Assembly: GCA_049680295.1 (NCBI GenBank)
Contig: JBAUHN010000192.1
Span: 1-23,725, forward strand
DNA: 23,725 bases
Reading direction: 5' to 3'
Origin: JBAUHN01 sp049680295
GTDB taxonomy: Bacteria; Pseudomonadota; Alphaproteobacteria; Rhodobacterales; Rhodobacteraceae
Part shown: positions 1 through 5,395 of the stretch, in pieces
How the letters are laid out: every line of letters begins with the position of its first letter
How positions within the stretch are numbered: position 1 is the first letter of the stretch
The notes under the pieces: generated by a model
Told to the model about the DNA's origin: nothing
The model's database searches: none
The model's input: only the letters and a program-made list of their open reading frames with translations
Made by a program: the position numbers and the translations under genes

Positions 1-66
1 GCTCTCGACAAACGATCCCCGGACGACGCATTCTTTAACGTAGAACAAAACCAAAAGGCGGCATGA
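1..66 (+). mobile_element. IS3-family transposase, 3' end only (cut by window edge)
   Basis: An open frame enters from the left edge and stops with TGA at 64-66. The encoded end reads ALDKRSPDDAFF, followed by a short tail ending in KAA. This resembles the last part of IS3-family OrfB transposases (rve integrase core), where an H/S-ALxxRTPDxxYF-type segment closes the protein shortly before the stop. The catalytic DDE residues would lie upstream of the window, so activity cannot be judged. The element's right terminus appears to follow at about 104-127. Identification is from the C-terminal motif alone, so the family call is likely but not certain. Confidence 0.6.
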
Positions 67-103
67 AATCAACCTGATTACATCTTAGCTGAGCCGCTAA
101 ACT

Positions 104-127
104 GTTCAGTTTAGTGGGACCACTTCA
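104..127 (+). repeat. Probable right terminal inverted repeat of the IS3-like element
   Basis: About 40 bases after the transposase stop the sequence reads TTTAGTGGGACCACTTCA, ending in CA at 126-127. IS3-family elements usually end in 5'-TG...CA-3', and the reverse complement here starts TGAAGTGGTCCCACTAAA, the expected layout for a terminal repeat. The left end is outside the window, so the repeat cannot be confirmed by pairing and no target-site duplication can be checked. Confidence 0.45.
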
Positions 128-173
128 ATGACTAAAAACGCGACCGTCAGAATGAGTTTTCGAAACATACGAA

Positions 174-189
174 ATTTGGTCCACTAAAT
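174..189. promoter_or_regulatory. GntR/FadR-like palindrome
   Basis: The 16 bases ATTTGGTCCACTAAAT form a 7-base inverted repeat (one mismatch) around CC. The core TGGTCCACTA resembles the TGGTxxxACCA-type sites bound by FadR-subfamily GntR regulators. It lies 14 bases upstream of an ATG at 203 that opens only a 48-codon frame. It also shares TTTAGTGG-ACCA with the IS end at 110-123, so it could instead be a relic of a second IS terminus. Confidence 0.3.
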
Positions 190-215
190 CACCAGATTAT
201 CCATGACGGTTAAAC

Positions 216-228
216 TGGTTAAATACCA
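216..228. promoter_or_regulatory. TGGT-N5-ACCA palindrome within TTAAAC direct repeats
   Basis: TGGTTAAATACCA is a 4-base inverted repeat with a 5-base centre. It is flanked by two copies of GTTAAACKGG-like sequence (about 209-218 and 230-238). Such a nested arrangement can be a repressor operator. No intact gene starts next to it, so the assignment is speculative. Confidence 0.2.
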
Positions 229-589
229 AGTTAAACGGTATCACGCGTTTGCCAATCTCTCTAGGTTGATCTTCAGGCCGCGCGCACAACTCGATAAAAT
301 CGCGGTCAGAATTAGTGTTGATGCCAACAAAAATTCGGCAAACTGTTGACGCAGGATTAATGGGTCCTGACGAGTAGACACCTTGCCAGGGTACTGATCC
401 TGGATGCCTCTAGCCCGATTTCTTGAGTGTGCTTGCAATTGGGGCGCGGCAAAGGCGGTGAACCGTTGAACGTCGTGAGATTGTTAGTCCATGATAGCAA
501 CGGGTACATGCGACAGTGAATATGGTGTCCAAATGTTGATGCCCCTGTTTCCCGAACGGTTTTGAACCAAACTTTTTTAAGCACAGACT

Positions 590-1012
590 ATGACACAGGC
601 ACCTGACCCTTTCGTTCACCACCCTGAATTGCGGTACAAAACCGCGTGCAGCGAATGCTCCTTCCATCGCAACTTCAACATCGAAGGTCAGGATGTGTCC
701 AGGCTGACCGCGCAACTTGCCGCGCAATCCGTCAACCCGGTATGAGAGCCGGACATAGTGCAGGTGCACAGCGCCGATTATTTTGACCGCTTCAAAACCC
801 TAAGCGATGTGTGGGGTGGAAATGCCGGTATGTTTTCACCCTTTAACAGCGCTTACGCCTTGTTCTGACCGCCGGGTCATCATGCAACACCGAACGGTTA
901 CATGGCGCTTTGCCAAGCCTTTTTTGACTTCATGGCATGGCTTGCAGTGGAGTTTTGGCCCGCCTGGGTAAATGACAATGACACAGGCGTCCATTTATCG
1001 GTAACGCAATGA
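590..1012 (+). pseudogene. Decayed reading frame with two internal stops
   Basis: One frame runs from ATG at 590 to TGA at 1010-1012 and has protein-like composition throughout, but is broken by TGA at 743-745 and again at 866-868. The first segment, 51 residues, begins MTQAPDPFVHHPELR. This resembles the start of alphaproteobacterial ChaC-type gamma-glutamylcyclotransferases (DPFxHHPELRxKI). The later segments contain tryptophan- and phenylalanine-rich stretches (for example FFDFMAWLAVEFWPAWV) that I cannot place and that do not fit ChaC. The three segments may derive from one gene or from a fusion of fragments. The same-frame continuity over about 140 codons supports recent decay rather than chance. 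The ChaC label covers only the first ~15 residues and is tentative. Confidence 0.35.
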
Positions 1013-1064
1013 TTTTGATCTGTGCTAGGCTGGCTATGACTTTAAGTATTCCGGATGACTGCCC

Positions 1065-2318
1065 ATGCCTGATACCGCCTCGTGTTTTGGTCATTCGTTT
1101 GAACTAACGACGGGTCAGATTGATCTGCAACTGCGTGCAAGACGGGTGGCCGAAGAGGTCGCGGCACCAGGGGCTGCGCAAACAGACCGTAGCGAGGAAT
1201 ACCCGCAACCGGTTGTGGCTGCGATGACCAAGGCTGGGTTTATGGGCATGACAGTGCCAAAGACGCTGGGCGGTCCGGGTGCTACTTTTTGCGATGTGGT
1301 TCTGGTGGTCGAAGAGATGGCGCGCTGTTGCGGGGTATCGGGTCGCATTGTGGTTGAGGGCAATATGGGCGCAGTGAGTGCCATTTTAGCCTATGGCACC
1401 GAAAGCCAGAAACAGACCGCTGCGACCCATGTATTATCCGGCGACAAACCCGCGATTTGCATCACCGAGCCCGAGGCAGGCAGTGCTGCCACGCAGATGA
1501 CAACGACAGCGGTGCGCGACGGGGACAGTTGGGTGCTAAACGGTACCAAACACTGGATCACAGGCGGCGGCGTTTCCAAATTGCATCTGATCTTTGCCCG
1601 CGTGATGGAGGATGGCGTTTATCGGGGCATTGGCGGGTTCTTAGCGTTTCTTGGCGAAAAGGGATTGGTCATTGGCGACCGTGAACCGGCCATGGGTCTG
1701 CGAGGCATCCCCGAGACACGAGTGCATTGTCGTGACCTGCGATTGCCGCAGGACCGTTTGATTACGCCGCCATCAGGGATTGAAAGCGGCTTTGCCGGAT
1801 TGATGGATGCCTATAATGCGCAGCGTGTTGGTGCTGCTGCCGTGGCGCTGGGGATCGCAAGGGGCGCGTTTGAAGCGGCGTGCGACTATGTGTCTAGCCG
1901 CGAACAATTCGGTCGGCCCCTTGCTGAATTTCAGGGCTTGCAATGGATGCTGGCGGATATGTCCATCCAGATCGATGCCGCGCGCTTGATGGTGTGGCGG
2001 GCCGCGGCCAGTGCTGCGGCGCAGCCATCGGGGTTTCCTGACCCATTGCTGGCGGCTCAGGCCAAGGTTTTTACCTCGGAAATGGCCGTCAAAGTGACCA
2101 ATGATGCGCTGCAATTGCACGGCGCGCAGGGATATTCGCGCAACTTGCCGGTTGAACGGATGGTGCGTGACGCACGAATGTTCACCATCGGCGGTGGCAC
2201 GGCGCAGATGCTACGCAATCTTGTAGCGGGCAAAATCCTTGGCATCAGGACACCGCAAACCCGCGACGGCTACACTCAGCTGGCGGTTGATGGCAGCGGC
2301 ACCGGCAAGCCCGGATAG
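1065..2318 (+). CDS. 3-sulfinopropanoyl-CoA desulfinase-like acyl-CoA dehydrogenase homologue
   Basis: This 417-residue protein has the full acyl-CoA dehydrogenase fold: an N-terminal helical domain, the FAD-contacting ITEPEAGS and WITGG segments (133-168), and a C-terminal helical domain with REQFGRPLAEFQGLQW (279-294) and the GGTAQ motif near 377-381. The usual catalytic Glu of medium-chain enzymes is Gly377 here. The alternative Glu of isovaleryl-CoA-type enzymes is Gln253 (in NAQRVGA). From memory, the Advenella enzyme AcdDPN7 has the same Gln, a matching Arg (here Arg94, in SGRI), and near-identical blocks such as GGGVSKLHLIFARV. That enzyme removes sulfite from 3-sulfinopropanoyl-CoA instead of oxidising it. 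I therefore infer a desulfinase, with FAD structural. The gene stands alone; no CoA ligase or transferase for sulfinopropionate is adjacent. The ATG at 1065 has only a weak ribosome site, and an ATG 10 bases upstream is closed by a stop. It converges with mrpG, leaving 10 bases between stops. Confidence 0.75.
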   Translation: MPDTASCFGHSFELTTGQIDLQLRARRVAEEVAAPGAAQTDRSEEYPQPVVAAMTKAGFMGMTVPKTLGGPGATFCDVVLVVEEMARCCGVSGRIVVEGNMGAVSAILAYGTESQKQTAATHVLSGDKPAICITEPEAGSAATQMTTTAVRDGDSWVLNGTKHWITGGGVSKLHLIFARVMEDGVYRGIGGFLAFLGEKGLVIGDREPAMGLRGIPETRVHCRDLRLPQDRLITPPSGIESGFAGLMDAYNAQRVGAAAVALGIARGAFEAACDYVSSREQFGRPLAEFQGLQWMLADMSIQIDAARLMVWRAAASAAAQPSGFPDPLLAAQAKVFTSEMAVKVTNDALQLHGAQGYSRNLPVERMVRDARMFTIGGGTAQMLRNLVAGKILGIRTPQTRDGYTQLAVDGSGTGKPG

Positions 2319-2328
2319 CACCCTGACT

Positions 2329-2709
2329 TTACTGTGTTTCGGTCTCGCGATCTTCCACCGGTGTGTTCAGCGTCGACCAGGTATCGTCGCGCAGGGGCGG
2401 CGGCGGTGTGTCGCATGACCTGCGGTGGATATTTACCTTGGCAATGAAATTCGCGGAAATCGGTGCGGTGACGAACAGAAACGCCATGATCAACAACTCA
2501 TGGGCTGATGGTTCTCCTACGGCAAGTGACTGAAAGATCGACGCCAAAAGCAACATGCCGATCCCCACGGTTCCCACTTTTGTCGGCGCGTGCAGGCGCG
2601 TCATGGGATCGTTGAATTTCAGCAATCCGATTACGCCCACCAGCACAAACCCAGACCCGACCAACAGGCTAACCGCCGCCGCATATGTTCCGATTATCTG
2701 AGCCGTCAT
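2329..2709 (-). CDS. mrpG: Mrp-type Na+(K+)/H+ antiporter subunit G
   Basis: This 126-residue membrane protein closes the antiporter operon. It belongs to the MnhG/PhaG family. It has three hydrophobic segments (about 8-30, 44-62 and 70-90) and the family-typical LLKFNDPMTRLHAPTKVGTVG loop, followed by a hydrophilic C-terminal tail of about 30 residues rich in prolines and acids. MrpG is a small accessory subunit needed for assembly of the Mrp complex in the cytoplasmic membrane. Its ATG overlaps the mrpF stop by four bases (ATGA), indicating translational coupling. Its stop lies 10 bases from that of the convergent desulfinase-like gene, and no hairpin terminator is visible in that gap. Length matches the family. 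Confidence 0.9.
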   Translation of the reverse strand: MTAQIIGTYAAAVSLLVGSGFVLVGVIGLLKFNDPMTRLHAPTKVGTVGIGMLLLASIFQSLAVGEPSAHELLIMAFLFVTAPISANFIAKVNIHRRSCDTPPPPLRDDTWSTLNTPVEDRETETQ

Positions 2710-2993
2710 TCGATGATGTCTCCTCGGAGGACAAAGCGGGCCAGGGCGACCGTAGACACAAACCCCAGCATCGCGATCAGCAATGCCACCTCAAAGTAGA
2801 TTTGCACGCCTTGATGAATGCCCAGTACAACCACTAATCCCAAGGCATTTATGACCATCGTATCAAGCGCCAGTATCCGGTCGCCGATCGACGGTCCAAG
2901 CACCAACCGGATCATCGACATAATCTGACCCAACGCCAGTGTCAGAAAGGCGATTGTCAGCGTAATATTCATTAGTCCCAAGGCGGCTGTCAT
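2706..2993 (-). CDS. mrpF: Mrp-type antiporter subunit F
   Basis: This 95-residue protein of the MnhF/PhaF family has three predicted membrane helices and the conserved segment GPSIGDRILALDTM (about 33-46). The Asp residues of that segment are typical of the family. MrpF sits with E and G at one end of the assembled antiporter in the inner membrane. Start and stop overlap the neighbours mrpE and mrpG by four bases each. The whole C-D and E-F-G parts of the operon are therefore likely translated in a coupled way, which helps keep subunit stoichiometry. Size agrees with known MrpF proteins of about 90-100 residues. Confidence 0.9.
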   Translation of the reverse strand: MTAALGLMNITLTIAFLTLALGQIMSMIRLVLGPSIGDRILALDTMVINALGLVVVLGIHQGVQIYFEVALLIAMLGFVSTVALARFVLRGDIIE

Positions 2994-3490
2994 GGAAATA
3001 TCTCCTTTAGGCGGCGCTGGTAGCGGTCCATGATGTCGTCGCGCACCGCGTCGGGATCGTCTGTGTGCAGCACATGAACCAACAGGCTGTGGCCTTCGTC
3101 CGACAGGTCAGCCGAGACCGTGCCGGGGGTCAGGGTTATGGTGCCCGCAAGGACGGTTATCGCCTCGGGCTGGCGCAATTCAAGTGGCACAACAATCCAT
3201 GCGGGGGTCAGTTTTGTATTTGGCACTGTCAAAACGATCCAGGCAACCTCGACGTTGGCGACAAGAATATCCCAGACCACCATAAGGCTGTAGTTCAGCA
3301 TTTTGCCAAGCCGAAAGGCCTTGGGTGTGTCAGGCCACCAAACGGACGTGCTCCACGGAATGAGGACACCCAGAATGATGCCAAAGACGACCATTCCTGC
3401 GGAGACCTCATTTTGCAGCAGGGTCCAGACCACTGCCAGCAACAGCGTTAGAAACGGATGCGGCAGCAGCCAGTGAAAAGCGCGCGCCAT
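2990..3490 (-). CDS. mrpE: Mrp-type antiporter subunit E
   Basis: This 166-residue protein of the MnhE/PhaE family has N-terminal hydrophobic helices (about 12-50 and 65-90) and a soluble C-terminal half. That half contains the family's conserved TVLAGTITLTPGT stretch (about 113-125) and a histidine-containing segment (LLVHVLHTDDPD). MrpE is required for full antiport activity but is not itself a proton-channel subunit. The ATG at 3490 follows the mrpD stop by three bases. A GGAGG-type ribosome site is visible inside the end of mrpD, about 10 bases upstream, so this gene has its own good initiation signal. Its stop overlaps the mrpF start. Confidence 0.9.
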   Translation of the reverse strand: MARAFHWLLPHPFLTLLLAVVWTLLQNEVSAGMVVFGIILGVLIPWSTSVWWPDTPKAFRLGKMLNYSLMVVWDILVANVEVAWIVLTVPNTKLTPAWIVVPLELRQPEAITVLAGTITLTPGTVSADLSDEGHSLLVHVLHTDDPDAVRDDIMDRYQRRLKEIFP

Positions 3491-3493
3491 GAT

Positions 3494-5041
3494 TTAATGA
3501 CCCTCCGTTGATGTGCCGTGGCTCAGCTTGCCAGGTGTGTCCACCACGGTTGAGATATAGGGGTCCGGGGCGAACAACTGGGCGGCCATTGTTGTTGTGT
3601 AGCTGTGTACTTGCCCGGCAAAGATCGTATGTGCGCCAAGCAATGTGATCAACCCGCCAACGGCAACATAAGACAAAGCTGTCGGGCGTGGCAACGCGGG
3701 CAGGTCTTCGGCAGGATCAACGCTATGGGCTTTCCAGAACAAAATGCTGCCTGCGCGGGCAAACCCCAGAATGCTGATCAGGCTAGCACTCAGAACGATT
3801 ACCCAAATCCAGACCATCATCGGTGATGCATAGGCCGCATCCAGAACCAACAATTTGCCAAGAAATCCGGAGAGAGGTGGCAAACCCGCCATGGCGATTG
3901 CCCCAGAAAAAAACAGGGCTGCCGTCAGCGCACTGCCCGCGACAGGGGCTTGTGTGGTCAGGTTCAGATCAGCACGCCCTGTGCGCACCAGATCAGAGAT
4001 CAGGAACAGGGCTGCACCGGCCAGTGTCGAATGCACGATATAATACAGCGCCGCTGCAATGCCCGCAGGTGTGAAAAGCGAAATCGCAATCATCACCATG
4101 CCCATTGATCCGATTACTGAAAAAGCGACCAGCCGGTCCAGCCGTTTTGCGGCCAGCACGCCCATCATCCCGATGGCAAGCGACACCAGTGCCGCAGGCA
4201 AAAGCCACAGATCATGCAGGCCCGATGTCGCGGCCAGATCAGGTGGAAAGATCAGCGTATAGACCCGGATGATCGCATAGGCGCCAACCTTGGTCATGAT
4301 GGCAAACAAGGCCGCAACCGGGGCCGGGGCCTCGGCATAGCTGGAGGGCAGCCAAAAATGCAGCGGGACAACCGCGGCCTTGATCGCGAAAACCAGTAAC
4401 AAGAGCACGGCAGCCACGCGAATGCCCACGGTTTCCTCGGGTCCGATCAGGGCGACGCGATTGGCAAGATCCGCCATATTCAGCGTGCCGGTTTCTGCAT
4501 AGATCGACCCAAGGGCAAATAGAAACAGGGTCGATCCGATCAGATTGAACAGCACATACTGCACGCCTGCGCGCAACCGCGCATTGCCGCCCGCGTGGAT
4601 CATCAGCCCGTATGATGCGATCAGTAACACTTCGAAAAAAACGAATAGGTTGAAAAGGTCGCCGGTCAGGAATGCGCCCATGATCCCCATCAGTTGAAAT
4701 TGGAAAAGTGCGTGAAAATGCCAACCCCGTTCGTCCCAGCCGGAACCGATGGCGTAAAGCAGAACAAACAGCGCCAGCACCGCCGTCAGCAACACCATCA
4801 TTGTCGACAGCCTGTCGCCGACCAGCACGATGCCAAAGGGTGCCGCCCAATCGCTGAGTTGATAAAGGGTGACGGTTCCGTCCGATGATTGCCATGCCAG
4901 ACCCGCAGCGATGGCGATCAGGCCGATAACGCCGGCGACCGAAAACGCGCGTTGAATACCGATGTGATAGCGGGCTGCCAATACAATAAACGGCGCAAGC
5001 AATGCTGGCAAAACAACAGGGGCGATGATCCAATGGGTCAT
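3494..5041 (-). CDS. mrpD: Mrp-type antiporter subunit D
   Basis: This 515-residue polytopic membrane protein of the proton-conducting ND2/ND4/ND5 (complex I NuoN/M/L) superfamily is one of the two ion-translocating subunits of the Mrp complex. The key charged residues are present: Glu137 in the helix FVFFEVLL, and Lys221 in FAIKAAVVPLHFWLP, the hallmark of the family. A second conserved Lys follows in AIMTKVGAY. The broken-helix segments typical of antiporter-like subunits are compatible with the sequence. The gene overlaps mrpC by four bases (ATGA) at 5038-5041. Length fits the ~490-520 residues usual for MrpD. The C-terminal tail of ~25 residues is hydrophilic. Confidence 0.93.
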   Translation of the reverse strand: MTHWIIAPVVLPALLAPFIVLAARYHIGIQRAFSVAGVIGLIAIAAGLAWQSSDGTVTLYQLSDWAAPFGIVLVGDRLSTMMVLLTAVLALFVLLYAIGSGWDERGWHFHALFQFQLMGIMGAFLTGDLFNLFVFFEVLLIASYGLMIHAGGNARLRAGVQYVLFNLIGSTLFLFALGSIYAETGTLNMADLANRVALIGPEETVGIRVAAVLLLLVFAIKAAVVPLHFWLPSSYAEAPAPVAALFAIMTKVGAYAIIRVYTLIFPPDLAATSGLHDLWLLPAALVSLAIGMMGVLAAKRLDRLVAFSVIGSMGMVMIAISLFTPAGIAAALYYIVHSTLAGAALFLISDLVRTGRADLNLTTQAPVAGSALTAALFFSGAIAMAGLPPLSGFLGKLLVLDAAYASPMMVWIWVIVLSASLISILGFARAGSILFWKAHSVDPAEDLPALPRPTALSYVAVGGLITLLGAHTIFAGQVHSYTTTMAAQLFAPDPYISTVVDTPGKLSHGTSTEGH

Positions 5042-5394
5042 GACGTGCCCCCTGCCTGGTCTTCGGGGGGGTCGATCTGGTCGTCTACGTGGTCATCGTT
5101 TGACCCCAAAAACGCGCCAAGACCAATCATCACCACCACGGCCGTCATCCCGAATGAGATCACAATCGCGGTCAGCACCAGCGCTTGCGGCAAGGGGTCC
5201 GTATAGGTTGTCACGCCATCAACCAAGACCGGCGGTGCTCCAAGGGTCAGGCGACCGGATGCAAAAAGGAACACATTGACCGCATATGTCAGCAAAGACA
5301 TGCCAAGGATCACCGGGAAAGTGCGCAGGCGCAAAACCAGATAGAGCCCACCGGATGTAAGGATGCCGATGGCGGAAGCGACCAGAAATTCCAT
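5038..5394 (-). CDS. mrpC: Mrp-type antiporter subunit C
   Basis: This 118-residue protein is homologous to complex I subunit NuoK, with three membrane helices (about 2-22, 26-48, 72-96). It carries the conserved MSLLTYAVNVFLF and DPLPQALVLTAIVI segments. The start MEFLVASAIG at 5394 was chosen because it follows the mrpAB stop by one base and has an AGGAGG site inside the end of mrpAB. Reading further upstream gives an unrelated arginine-rich extension that is only the mrpAB tail in another frame. The acidic, Asp-rich C-terminus (NDDHVDDQIDPPEDQ) is cytoplasmic-like. The stop overlaps the mrpD start by four bases. Confidence 0.93.
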   Translation of the reverse strand: MEFLVASAIGILTSGGLYLVLRLRTFPVILGMSLLTYAVNVFLFASGRLTLGAPPVLVDGVTTYTDPLPQALVLTAIVISFGMTAVVVMIGLGAFLGSNDDHVDDQIDPPEDQAGGTS

Positions 5395-5395
5395 A

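Larger units (their letters stand above)
128..589. other. Gene-poor stretch, no recognised gene
   Basis: No frame here gives a protein I recognise. Short open frames exist on both strands: a 48-codon one at 203-349 on plus, and longer ones on minus over 241-769. None has a convincing family motif, and the minus ones look like low-complexity translations of non-coding DNA. The stretch looks more A+T-rich than the genes to its right. It does hold two operator-like palindromes (174-189 and 216-228), listed separately. It most likely represents promoter or gene debris left after the IS insertion. Confidence 0.5.

Noticed and set aside
410..769. 119-codon minus-strand frame
   Set aside because: It lies opposite the decayed plus-strand frame, and its Cys/His/Arg-rich translation is typical of an antisense shadow.
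770..870. Possible GGDEF-like stretch (DYFDRFKTLSDVWGG)
   Set aside because: It resembles the D-x-FKxxND-x-YG part of diguanylate cyclases only loosely, and no GG(D/E)EF motif follows.
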